Assembly (NCBI GenBank): GCA_036852015.1
Contig: JAANDG010000333.1
Coordinates: forward strand, 1-64,000
Length of the DNA stretch: 64,000 nucleotides
From: Pelodera strongyloides
Lineage: Eukaryota; Nematoda; Chromadorea; Rhabditida; Rhabditidae
Reading direction: 5' to 3'
The notes under the pieces are model-generated. The model saw nothing but the letters and a program-made list of their open reading frames with translations, had not been told where the DNA came from and did no database searches. The position numbers and the translations under genes are program-made. Shown piece after piece: positions 33,001-43,579 of this stretch (positions are counted from its first letter, which is position 1; each line of letters starts with the position of its first letter).

Positions 33001-36000
33001 GCAGCAAAACCAGCAATAAACATAATGTCGAAACAACTTTTGACATTTGATACAACATACAACTTTCACCAATATTTTGCTGTTTTATTTTTCGATTTGT
33101 ACCGTAATTTAAGATGTAAGTACGAAAAATATTATCAAAAAAAAATAAGGGTAGAGTTACTAGGGTTTAAGCCTTTTCAACACATATCAACAGACGTTAC
33201 GTTGTTTTTAACTGTTTGTTTTAGTTTTACTGATAAAGAGTGTTACAGACCCAAATAACAAGCTTCTACGTAAAACATATGAATAGTGTACGAACAAGTC
33301 ATCAAACTTCTACAATAAAAAATGTATCTAACAAAAAATAGTGCTAGGGATTATAATTGCACAGCCTTTCACTTGCTAACTTTAGATATAATAGTAATAC
33401 TATGTTCTTTATATAATCGCATACAAATCGTGTACTCTTAGTTTTACTGTACTATTTATATAGTATCATACTAATCTTTTTAGCGTGGGTGGCATTCAAA
33501 ATCAGACCACGACTAGATCATATTTATGCAAATCACTTCACGTTGTTGTACAGTCATAACTGACGTAATAATATAATCTGCAGGAAGATTTGCAAAAAAA
33601 ATGTAAACAAATATTACACTTTCAAAAATACTGTAATAAAAATGCACAACAGAAACAATAAAAATTATGGAAAAGTTTATGATAATTTCTATGAAAAATT
33701 ACATATTACTCTTACAGTAATATATAGAACAGAGCATAGCATAGCCCATACTACGAATAGATGATAAACTGCGTATTTTCTTATGAGGGGTCGTGCAGAT
33801 TGCACATCATAAGTGTATATACTGTAATATTAGACAACGAAATTGCTTTGATGGTATTCACGTCTTATTCATGAACCAAAAAAAGATAAACATGTGGTGT
33901 TCTATTGAGCAACATACGTACATACGCAATCCAAAAAATCCGTCGCAAGAACTTGGACTAAATGTCGTAAGCGCGGTGTTTTTGTGATTATTGATTGAAC
34001 GAATATTAATAATATATTTCCCCGGTGTATAATGCAAATTATTTAAAACTGTAATTTTTTTTGGTTAATTTTAAAACCGCCAACTTGCAAAACTATACAA
34101 AAATGTTAGGAATGCTCAAAGTGAGGCTTGGGAAAGGTGTACTCACAGGGCTTAATCCGGTATAGGAGCACGGAACAGACTTGAAGTGATAACAAACGCA
34201 CGGTTTTTGGGGGAGATAAGCGACGCTGGGCGCCTTATTACGTATTAGTTGCATTTATTATGTCCTTAAAAGATGAACCTAGTTTAGAGACCGAAAAGAT
34301 TGCTTTAGTTCCGCAAAGAACAGATATTTTACAGCGGAGAGATTGCGAAAAAAAAAGAGAATATAGAGGAGAGAGAGAATTGCCTGAGGTAGAGAGAGAG
34401 AGGTAGAGAGAGAGAGAATTGAAAGAGGTAGAGAGAGAGAGAGGTAGAGAGAGAGAGAGAGAGAGAGATAATTGCGAGAGGTAGAGAGAGAAAGTCTCGA
34501 AAACCAAGTCTTGGAAACAATGGAAACTATGAAAAGATGAGCTAGTTTCATCAAAGATCAAAAAGTGTTATCTCTCGGAATGTAGATCACGCTGCTGTAA
34601 AAACATTCACTTGTGACCCAGCAAGTGTTTTACAACAGTAAACCACAAAGGCTGCAAAAACTCAAACTGATAAAAAGAAGTATTTTCACCCTAGATAGGC
34701 ACTCTACATTTAGGTATACCGCTTAGGTAATTAAGCGGGTAAACCTTGTTCAAAAACCCCGCTCCGATGTGGCGCACTTCTTGCATTAGTGCCGCACTCA
34801 AAACCTACCTGGTAGGGTGTCAAATCTGGGCGTGGCACAAACAGACCAGATATCTAAACCTGTGAAAAAAATCAAAGTTCATCTGGTTCAGCGTTACTTT
34901 TCCTATTCTGTAGGATGAATTATAATAATTCTGCTGCTCTGCTCATTATTTATGTTCCAGTCACAGCTTCTGTGCGGCATGTCGTGCTGTGAGGCATCTG
35001 CCCAAGGATTTCTTTCCCAGAGTTATCAATGAGGTGGGGTTTTATATTTTTTAACATTAAGTGTTGAAAACTAAAGACAAACTGTTGGTAAGCGTAAGGT
35101 CATACGTCATTCTTTACATACGAACTGGTGTTAGAAATTTACGTAGGGACTTGCTATACGCCCCCTAAGAGAGCACCTTTTAAAGGGGTCAGGCCCACCA
35201 AAGTAAACCTATACTTACGATATATTCATAATTTGTAAAAGATTGTGTAGTACAATATATACAAACTAAATTTCATTCACGTTCACCCTGGAGAATTTTT
35301 TTCCGATGAGCTTTTCGGAAATCCCTACCGTACGCAAGAATAAAACTGCACATTTCAAAGGCACATATGCAAATTTACATCGCAGTTTAATTTCATGATA
35401 AATTTGCATATGCACCTTTGAAATCTGCAGCTTATTTTTCCATACTGTAAAACTTACGAAAAACTTACCTGGAAAGCTTTAAGTGGTGAAACTGGTTGAA
35501 ACTTAGTTTATTATTATAAACTACACCCTTAATAAAACTTAAGAACAAATCATAAATATAGGTTTACTTTAGTGGGCCCGTCCCTTTAACTTTTAATCTT
35601 GTTGAGAAACACACTGTTTTTTTCGCAATTTAGAGCAGTATTGTACCTAAATATCAAAAATACGTTTCACAAACTCGGTACAATACCGCTTTATGATTAA
35701 TTTATAATTGCAGGTTATCTGCGGTACAGGGTCCTGTGTTCGTGATCAGGGAAAGTGCGTGCAACGGTTTCTTCCTCTAAAGGTATATCGATTTTAATGT
35801 TTGATTTAGTTTTTTTTTCTTTTTCCACGCATAAATTAGGACACGCGGTAGGTATCGAAATTATGCAATGATTTAGATCATAAAAGCGGAATGGCCCTGG
35901 TTTTTTTGAGTGCCGGGCAACTGGATACCATTGTAACTCAAATGTGCCGCTTTCCGTGTTGTTATGCAAATTTATGGGGGGGAGCAGTATTACCATTCGT

Positions 36001-36177
36001 GGGGGTAGCGATCTACTGTCCTGCCATATGCATTCTTACTGATAATTTACTTTATAGATCCTTCACAACGAAGGCAGTGAACAATGTCCCCGATGGAAAC
36101 TAATCGATATTGATATGCGAACCTGTTGTGACTGTGTTTTATCCCCAAATTCACCGTTTGCCAGTTATATTTTGTAA
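27074..36177 (+). CDS. Probable secreted protein with C-terminal IL-17-like cystine-knot domain
   Basis: Proposed exons: 27074-27288, 29450-29609, 29749-29824, 30144-30244, 30431-30502, 30803-30885, 30960-31040, 31228-31332, 31577-31695, 32194-32239, 34961-35033, 35714-35782, 36058-36177. Phases match throughout and give 439 residues. In order: a hydrophobic segment near residues 28-44 (signal peptide or anchor), a poly-threonine linker, charged arginine-rich and glutamate-rich segments with a dibasic REKRKS site, and a C-terminal domain of about 100 residues. That domain has the pattern FFPRVINEVICGTGSC … SEQCPRW … RTCCDC, which follows the IL-17 order (strand with [FY]P.VI.E, paired cysteines, CP, then C.C). 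If correct it is an extracellular ligand. The last three exons are the firmest. Weakest are the 46-base exon 32194-32239, the ends at 29824 and 31332, and whether the threonine-rich exons belong to the same transcript. Other cystine-knot ligands are possible. Confidence 0.5.
27289..29449. other. Intron 1 of IL-17-like gene
   Basis: AT-rich. Apart from the large palindrome at 28281-28788 I see no gene or recognisable site. Confidence 0.5.
28281..28788. mobile_element. 508-base near-perfect palindrome, AAAGGGATAGGTTCAT ends
   Basis: TTAAAGGGATAGGTTCATCT at the left is mirrored by AGATGAACCTATCCCTTTAA. The arms, about 225 bases, match almost base for base through GCGCGGGCTAATGGC to a centre near 28535. 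It lies in the first intron of the IL-17-like gene. No coding capacity. Confidence 0.85.
31806..32090. repeat. TGCGAATTCGCA-palindrome repeat, copy B
   Basis: Close copy of 16438-16750, keeping the same order of spacers and palindromes but with a deletion in the middle. It sits in an intron of the IL-17-like gene. Confidence 0.8.
32240..34960. other. AT-rich intron of IL-17-like gene
   Basis: Lies between the proposed exons 10 and 11. It contains a 77-codon open frame (33025-33258) with no recognisable features, a GA tract, and otherwise nothing I can name. Confidence 0.5.
34365..34500. repeat. GA/GGTAGA repeat
   Basis: GAGA tract interrupted regularly by GAGGTAGAGAGA and AATTG, giving a higher-order ~35-base periodicity. 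Confidence 0.8.
35178..35590. mobile_element. Long-TIR element, AAAGGGGTCAGGCCCA ends
   Basis: Left end TTTAAAGGGGTCAGGCCCAC is mirrored by GTGGGCCCGTCCCTTTAA; internal phrases match the element at 19965-20361 (ATATACAAACTAAATTTCA). It is in the intron between the IL-17-like exons 11 and 12. Confidence 0.72.
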
Positions 36178-36881
36178 GGATTTTTTCGTTTTAGGAAGTA
36201 GTAAAGCCTTCCTTTAGTACAGTTGTCTAGAACACGTATTTTTTTACATTTGACAATGCCGCGTGGCAGTAAATTGTTTACATAATAATCATTCAGAAGC
36301 ATTTATGTAATAACCAGTCGGCTCACGCCGCACGGTGGCGACTTACATGGAAATATGATTTGTTTAGCCATGGACATACTTATATACAAACGTATCATAA
36401 GAAATTCACATAATAGGAAACAATTGCATATGCATACTTCGATATACAATCTTTTTATACCCGAACACGCGGAACAATTGTCGAAAATTTGCATTTCCGT
36501 AACGCACATCGGTATGCAAATTACGCTACAGTTATTCATTTATATAATAAGAAGATTAGCATTCATATTTCGTTTATTTTGGGGAATGCTCCCTAATTAC
36601 TCGACTTGCAATTGACAATTGCCTTCACTCACTTCTTCGACTTTTTATCATACTGTGGGTGTGGAAAGCCATGCTATCTCGTTGTAATTATATTAGGGTT
36701 TAGGTTAGAATTATTTATCCATACGCTTGATGCTGTCTTTAAACCATAATAGCAATCGCTTCCCTATTAAATTGTGACCATATTTCGCAATAAAAAACTC
36801 ATTTAATCCGAAACTTGTTTATTTTGCACAGGAAACAGTATGACTACATCTTAAAAGCAATTAACAGGGTAATTAGGTCAA
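36178..36881. other. Intergenic between convergent genes
   Basis: Separates the stop of the plus-strand IL-17-like gene from the stop of the minus-strand Bax-inhibitor-like gene. AT-rich, with no supported gene. A minus-strand AATAAA lies at 36818-36823, about 60 bases beyond the Bax-inhibitor-like stop. A plus-strand AATAAA lies at about 36789. Confidence 0.6.
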
Positions 36882-39034
36882 TTAGGCCTTTTCTTCCAGT
36901 TGTGTGAATCCAAAGGGTGTAGAGATGAGCAATTGCAGGAAAAGCACTCCCAAAACGTAGAGCAATTGAGCCTCTCCTGGACCGAACATCTTGTCCTTCA
37001 TTGTAGCGGTGACCAGCTGAAATGGTATGGCTGAATGGTTAGAGTTCTTTCCCCGAACCCGGCCAACCGGGGTTCAAATCCGACTACAGTTTAGATACAA
37101 TGGCTGAGCGGTTAGAGTTCTTGCTTATGACCCACTCAACCGGGGTTCGAATCGACTAGAGTTTTGCAAAAAATCAATACCTGAAAGTGGACAGAGCAAA
37201 ATACAGCATGGGCCAGCGACAGAAGCACGACGCCGAGAGCAATCGAACCATTGGGCAAAAGTGAGAGGAAGACAGACAACACTACAGAGATCGATCCGGC
37301 AGCTCCTGTAGGATACAGTAATACAATTAGGGCACAATTTAGAAATTGAGGCTTATCCTTTTTGTTGCATCTTGACTCAGTTTGGCTACAAAGGATATGG
37401 ATGATTACTAGAAACGGTCGGAAAACATACCAAAAAGTAGTTGTCTATCGGAAGAGAAAGGTGTGACGACGATTTCGTTATCGATCTGAAGTGTGTGTGA
37501 ATTAATCGATAATTATATTGTTTCTTTAATTAACAGGAACTCGTGTCTTGACTCCAATTATCAAAGCTTCTTTATCTAGAAATAATTACAAATAAAAATA
37601 CACAACAATCCATCCTACCAACAGTGCAAAAACAAGTGGTTGAATGAAAAGAGTAGAGGGAACGACAGAGGTCAGACGGGAAGAGATCAGATGACCGAGC
37701 AGACATCCAGTGAGCATGAGCGAGCCGAAGAGGAGCACACGACGCTCCACGTCGTCCATGGCTGAAATGATCAGGGGATCTCCCAAGAAAATGGTCGCGG
37801 GTTCGGATCCGGACAGTGACTTTATTTTTGCTTTTACGTTTAAAAACTAAAATAAGAATTAAACACTAACCAGCAGTTTTTCTAAATGTAAGGTAGGCAT
37901 AGAGCGGCACGATGGCGGTCAGCACAAGCTCTAGGCAAGGGTGAAACACCAGTTCGAGCACGGCGGGCAGCACGAATACGCCGGCCAGTTGGCCACAAGA
38001 CAGACCGATACACAGCACCTGAACAGAGCAATTAGATACTGTAGTAATAAGCGGGTAAGGGCTGCAGGTAGTCAACTGTTTTGTAATTGCTTCGCCAACC
38101 ATTATCCATTACTGTCATGTCAGAGTGTCAGGCAATTACCGATTTCCGAGGTTCTATGCGATAGATGTTCTTCTCTATCTTATGTATTTGTTATTGTTTG
38201 ACGTATGTTGCCTCTATTAAAGCGAAATACCGGCCGGTTTTTGAAACACATATAGTACATCAGCATTCTTATGCAGCTTATGCAAATGAACATAAATTAG
38301 AATAAAAATAAAGATAAATTCGAGCTAATTAGCATAAATCCGTAAGGATTCAGTAGTCCACGATGAGTTTCAAAAACCGGCCGGCGTGCCTAATTCCACT
38401 ATTCGCATGTATTATCAATTCATACATACCGATATTCCCAAGTAGAGTTCCACAACATTGTGTCTGTCTTCCTTCGGCAGCTTGTCGGGGCCCTCTACAA
38501 CAGCAGCAGCCGTTTTTGTCTAAATATATTTGTTATTATTTTATTTAGACTAGCTAGAATAAGACCAAGTCTACAAAAGAAACATATACTCATTGCTTTC
38601 ACTTACAGCTCGAATTTCCTTAAGGGCGCGTTCGGGATTGATTTTCCGAAAGGAAACTCGGCCAAATCCTCGTTCGGGATGGACTTTTTGGAAATGTTCC
38701 AATGCTTGGAGAAAATCAAAAATACAGTATGAATTAGCATGGAAAATTTGAAAAATATGCGCGGGAAACGTTTTTCGCAAGTTAATTCATACTGTATTTT
38801 TTGTTTTCTCCAAGCATTGGAACGTTTCCAAAAAGGCCATCCGGAACGAGGATTTGGCCGAGTTTCCTTTCGGAAAATCAATCCCGAACGCGCCCTAATC
38901 ATTTGATGGGGACAAAAGATACCGTAGAACTGAAAACTTAAACAACAAAACATAACAAAATTTTCATAACTCACATAATCCCTGGCATCATAAAATGCCG
39001 GTTCGGCGACCTCTTTGAGACGGTCAACGGCCAT
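36882..39034 (-). CDS. Bax inhibitor-1 (TMBIM6)-like multispanning membrane protein
   Basis: Exons, 5' to 3': 38975-39034, 38430-38519, 37871-38018, 37619-37761, 37431-37485, 37181-37305, 36882-37016. All phases agree and give 251 residues; BI-1 proteins are about 235-240. An amphipathic N terminus is followed by six or seven hydrophobic segments. The order of features follows BI-1: a KEDRHNVVELY stretch before helix 1, VERRVLLFGSLMLTG before helix 3, and an SSDRQLLFG loop before the next pair. BI-1 sits in the ER membrane and tempers calcium release and stress-induced death. The assignment rests on aligned pattern, not on an identical signature, and the very C-terminal basic tail of BI-1 is missing (ends LEEKA). 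An acceptor TTTCAG lies 47 bases before the start codon with no clear upstream coding exon. Two tRNA-like repeats lie in the last intron. Confidence 0.6.
37025..37160 (+). repeat. Two tandem tRNA-like sequences
   Basis: Two similar blocks (about 37025-37092 and 37099-37160) each have TGGCTGA[AG][TC]GGTTAGAG followed by CCGGGGTTC[GA]AATC. The blocks are A-box and B-box like, about 45 bases apart, without good acceptor stems. They look like a duplicated tRNA-derived repeat within the last intron of the Bax-inhibitor-like gene. Confidence 0.55.
38217..38386. mobile_element. Palindromic MITE, right end truncated
   Basis: Left end TTAAAGCGAAATACCGGCC is intact; the right end stops at CCGGCCGG without the CGCTTTAA terminus. 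Confidence 0.7.
38621..38898. repeat. 278-base inverted repeat
   Basis: TAAGGGCGCGTTCGGGATTG at the left is mirrored by CAATCCCGAACGCGCCCTA at the right. The arms of about 125 bases (including CGAGTTTCCTTTCGGAAAAT) surround a short unique loop near 38750. It is intronic in the Bax-inhibitor-like gene, and TTAA occurs at the left end only. Confidence 0.8.
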
Positions 39035-39536
39035 TGCACAGCGGCCGATCAGACGGAAGATACCATCGTAGTAGGAGAGGCCTGAAATCTGGAATTCATG
39101 AAACCATAATTTCAGTACTGCAGTCTCAGGCTCTTAGACAGGGCTCAAGTTCAGCAGGCCTTACGTCATGCAGGATTTAATTTAAAAGTGAAAACATCAT
39201 AGGAAGCAAGCATGACACGTGGTTTGTAAACAGCAGCATCCCCGTGTTTTATATATGAATTCTGTTCCATTCTGTGTTGGAAATCCCGGAAATCCCCTGA
39301 CGCACATATATTTTATATATGAAACATTGGCATGCAGTTGGTACCTACTTTTCACAAACCATGTGTCACGTCGCTTTAAATTTATATAAATATTCATTAC
39401 ATACATCGCCTTCTCATAGTCTCGACAGTTGTGTGAATCTGTTCCACATAACGCTCTCCGATTTCCATTTTTACAAAACACTGAAAAAAATTCTTGGTCA
39501 AAAATTTTCATTATTTTTTTCCATGTTTATGTATGA

Positions 39537-39737
39537 ATTGATTTTAATAATTTACATGTTCAATGCCTTGCTTTTCTACAGGAGATCAACAATCAGTTGC
39601 CATTTTTACTATTTTTCCATGTTTATGTATGAATTGTTCAATTCATACATAAACATGGAAAAATAGTAAAAATGGCAACTGATTGTTGATCTTCTGTAGA
39701 AAAGCAAGGCATTGAACATGTAAATTATTAAAATCAA
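39537..39737. repeat. Near-perfect 200-base palindrome
   Basis: The two ~100-base arms are complementary with only one or two mismatches around a centre near 39637 (GAATTGTTCAATTC). There is almost no loop. An extra partial copy of the inner arm, TTTCCATGTTTATGTATGA, lies just outside the left end near 39518. Confidence 0.88.
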
Positions 39738-40077
39738 TAAAAATCAATAAGTTAATAAAAAATCAATAAATGCCTCACCGACAGACAAGTAGACAACCAG
39801 ACGTACACAATAGAGAACTAGAGGAAAAGAGGAAGTCCACACTAATTTCCATATTTGTGAAATTAAACAAATTAAAACATGTGCGTTCCACACATCAATT
39901 TAATAGGGTGAGCACCCTAACTCCTCGGTTTCGTAAATATGTATACCAGTATACCCAAATCTTTGACGCTAAAATAGTGTTTTCCTTTATTCAGGGATGA
40001 TTCTGCATGCGCAGTGTCTAAAGCTTTTTCGAATTGGCCCGCAGAGGTCCTGAGTCTGAGCACTATAGGACGAATCT

Positions 40078-40235
40078 GATGGTTATCTGATGGTGCTATA
40101 GGACGAATCCACCACTTTATCACCTAATATCTTCGCGAGTATTGAAACACAACACTACTTTTTGTATTCCAAATTTTGGTTATCCCATGTAGAAAATAAA
40201 GAACCAAAAAACAGGCACTTTTTCAGGTGAACCGA
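40078..40235. repeat. Dispersed repeat shared with 48258-48400
   Basis: CCACCACTTTATCACC, AATATCTTCG, GAGTATTGAAA and AACACTACTTTTTG recur in the same order at 48269 onward, ending in AACAGGCACT. Both copies flank genes; I recognise no family. Confidence 0.6.
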
Positions 40236-40382
40236 TCCCTTTCATGAGTTAGTCCTCAATTGGAGTAATTAAACTGTATCACAATATCAATGCGAAAAAT
40301 GGTAGATCTACTGCGGTACTGCGTCTTTCGTCATGGAGAAAACAAGTCGAGGAGAAAAAAACATTTTATTAAATATCTATCT

Positions 40383-43300
40383 TCAAGTCCTGCTGACGAT
40401 GAATTTCTGAAGGGTTTTCCGAGGGAATTGCCTGAAATAATTTTTATTTTTAATATTAAAAACATATAGCAGAAATTGTAGTATCCGTTATAATTCTCTG
40501 AAAATCGGCAATTTTTTCTGTCGAATTTTTTTGTAAATCATTGTAAGTAGTACTAGTAGTGCATAATAACTTAAAAATTACAAATTAGCTAGAATACGTT
40601 CAATTTAATACTTACGCTTTGGCCGCGTAGAGTAGGTAAATCTTCCTTGGCATACATAATATCCGCTGATTTGTAAGCACTGCATCTACAATTTGGTCAA
40701 CGACGTATTCGGGCGTAAGGGTTTCAGAGCCTTTCTTGATTCTAAAAAGATATTATAAATCTGAAAATAAACCTTTTTTATATTTAGAATTTTACAATTC
40801 ATAGCAAGGCACTCACGCTTATGACCTAACAGGACCTAACTTGGGACAAGACTACTGGTCCAAATTTGGCATGAGGCCCAAAATTATTAAATATTTATTA
40901 ACACATACAATTGTGCATCAATGTGATGAAAAATTGAAAGAATTCAGCAATAATTGAATGGCCCTGTTTTTAATTATCTTCAACAAATTAATGTGAATAT
41001 TCGTACATTACCTCAAGAAAGCACAACGAGGGTAACAATAATGGTTCAACACATTGGGCATTCCTTCAAAATATTACTGCTCTAATTCTAGCATCCATGA
41101 TATACCTCCGACCGCCGTAACCCAAATTACTCGAACCTTTAGAGTAGGTAGGCATTAGGTGTTATCTAAGTCACTTAAAGCGAAATACCACCCGGTTTGG
41201 GGTTTTTTCACCAAAAATAGTTTGAAAAAGTTATAAACGAAAATAAACATAAAAATACAAACAAATAAGTGCATCTTGTAAAAAAATGTTCTCAAAGAAC
41301 CATTTTTTGCGATTTTGTATGGGAAAATTCGCTTCCGGCGATTTGCCGATTTTAATACTAGCACGGCCCGGAAAAATCGAGGGATGGCCTTTTTAAATGA
41401 TCACACACTCCAAATGACGAAATGTTGACAAAATATTTTGAATTTGTCTAGTAAAAGTCCAAAAATGCACATTTTGAAAACGGCTGTAAACGCACGGTTG
41501 TTTACCCCTCCTCCTTTCGTATTTTTTTGTTGAGACCGACCGCTAATTCGCTTTAAGGTATATAATATCTAAATCACTTACGGTATATCCTTTAGCATAT
41601 TCGTTGTGACAAAAGTGGGACACACTGTGGTGAATTCGATCTTCTTGCATCCCATCGAATAGACCTGAAATAGTACGTCGTGTGTTTTTGTAGATAATTT
41701 TTATAATAAGAAACGCTATATAAAATAGTCTTCTAGAAAATAATTAATTACTGAATAAATAAAATACAATCCCGTACCTCATTTTCAATAGCTTCTTGGA
41801 AACCGAATGCACCAAACTTTGATGCTGAGTACTCGGCCAGGGCTGAAAAGTACAGTATGAATTTTTTTCAGGAAGGCTATTTATATTTTAAATGGTAAAA
41901 CTTTAAAGAGAGACGCCAGATAGAGACAGAAATCGGATTACCGCAGTAAGTCACATTGGAACTGTATGCGTAGGTTGATAATTGGTTAGCTAGCTATCAC
42001 TCTGCACTCCATAGGGTTGTAGTCCTTAGGACCCATAACCCTTGGACTTGGGCAAAGACTTGGGCTCTTTTTTTAAGGATACTCTTCTGTACTCTGAAGT
42101 ATTCTCAAGAAAAAAAACTATAAACCCACTTGGTGCTCCAATAAGTGCTGCCAATGACGCGATACACACAATATGGCCATCGTTTCGCTCAATCATTTTT
42201 GGAAGAAAACTCTTCGCTGTCTGGAAAAGTAATGTAAATCTCAGGTGATTCTCAACCCGAGAAAAAGGCAGAAAGAAAAAGAGAGAGAGAGAGAGATAGA
42301 GATAGAGAGAGAGAGGAAGTCGTTTCATAGAGAGTGAGAGAGAGTCATTTTCAGAGCGATAGAGAGAGACTATTTTCATAGAGAGTGAGAGAGAGAAATA
42401 TAGATAGTTTCTGGGGAAACAAGCATATTTTTGCACGTCTTTCCATATTTATGTTTTCGTTGACTGTATTTTGACTTAACTTAAATCCCCATTCAATTAG
42501 ACCTTTCGACACACTTGCAATTATACCTAGAATTTGCTCACCCAAAAATGAGCAATCGTGTTGATCTGCACTGTTTTCTCAATAAAATCGTCATCCTTAT
42601 CGAGAAAGGCTCCGCCCCTTCCGATGCCCGCATTATTAATCAATATGTCGACGTCACCAACTTCGCGTTTCACCTGGAAAGAGGATACGGTAATTGGAAA
42701 TTGGAAATCCTGATCGGTCTCTTATTTTTGCACACTATTTCTCCTGGAAAAGAACGTAGGTGAACTTTCATACATGTGCGCCGTTGAAATATTTCAAGAC
42801 ATCTATTTTACAAAACTAAAACAATGATACCTTATCAGCAGTCGCATAGATACTCTTTCGGTCGGACATATCTACTTTGTACGTGTGAACTGATGCACCC
42901 AAATCCTTACATTCTCCGTGTACTTTGTCGAGACCAGCTTCGTCTAAATTAAGTTTAATTATTAATTATTAATTAATTGAATTGACTCACAATTATTGAT
43001 GAATTCTTTTACACGAAGGCACAAGCGTAAAACTCTGGCCGTTGCGCGGCCTACACTACACAACACGTGGGCACAGGTGTGGCGGCCCACCCACGGGCGG
43101 CGCGTAACTGCCGGCTCAACACTTGATGTTATACATAGAGTCATCAACTTCCAACCTATATCCCAGATGACAACGCGTGCTCCGAGAGCGCCAAACTGTA
43201 GTGCCATAAGACGTCCGAGTCCGTTCGCCCCACCCGTAATCAAGATTACCTGAAATGAGGTACAGCTGCTAGGGTACTACATAAAAATTAATTAATTTGA

Positions 43301-43579
43301 TCTTTGGCATATCGGTTTTTTTGTGTTCCGAATAAAATGCCAGACTTCAATTTTGACTATAAAACTATTCAATTATGATTAAAAAAACCGTTTTCGATTT
43401 GTCACCGAGCCTTAACTCTCACCAACTACGCAAGCCATTGGTCTTTAAGAAATTTCTGAAAGTTTGTTAAATAAATGACATACCTTATTAGTGACATCTT
43501 TTCGTTTCAGAAATCCACGGGGACCGAAATTCCTGACAAGAGCCTTGAATATTTCGGGTACCAATGAGACGAAAGCCAT
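40383..43579 (-). CDS. Short-chain dehydrogenase/reductase, SDR16C/retinol dehydrogenase type
   Basis: Exons, 5' to 3': 43484-43579, 43156-43249, 42831-42943, 42542-42673, 42130-42220, 41778-41842, 41582-41664, 40616-40741, 40383-40431. They close in frame at 282 residues, usual for the family. The cofactor motif TGGANGLG follows a short hydrophobic N-terminal helix. NNAG lies in the central sheet, and the catalytic set is IASLAAL (serine) plus YSASK (tyrosine and lysine). The acidic residue after the second strand (VVIWDID) suggests NAD preference. The motif order and the [14 protein letters not shown] run-in match membrane-bound SDR16C enzymes, which act on retinoids or other lipids at the ER or lipid droplets; C. 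elegans dhs-3 is of this kind. Substrate cannot be read from the sequence. A minus-strand AATAAA lies at 40365-40370, right after the stop. A TTTCAG acceptor lies 8 bases before the start codon. Confidence 0.9.
41173..41557. mobile_element. TTAA-ended element, ~385 bases
   Basis: It begins CTTAAAGCGAAATACCA and ends GCTAATTCGCTTTAAG, sharing only the terminal AAAGCGAA with the main MITE family. The interior is unrelated and not palindromic. It is intronic in the dehydrogenase gene. Confidence 0.55.
42265..42400. repeat. GA microsatellite
   Basis: GAGA tracts separated by TTTCATAGAGAGTGAG units; intronic. Confidence 0.85.

Larger units (their letters stand above)
39035..40382. other. Intergenic, between two minus-strand genes
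   Basis: Holds an inverted-repeat element fragment (about 39205-39375, GACACGTGGTTTGTAAA and its mirror), the palindrome at 39537-39737, and a segment at 40078-40235 that recurs at 48258-48400. No supported gene. The 1.35 kb spacing argues against an operon. Confidence 0.55.

Noticed and set aside
33025..33258. 77-codon open frame starting MSKQLLTFD
   Set aside because: AT-rich, no recognisable motif, no splice or phase link to the IL-17-like exons, in the middle of a long intron.
37025..37160. Functional tRNA genes
   Set aside because: A- and B-box-like segments are present but the acceptor and anticodon stems do not pair well by eye. Similar imperfect copies occur in several introns, which fits tRNA-derived repeats.
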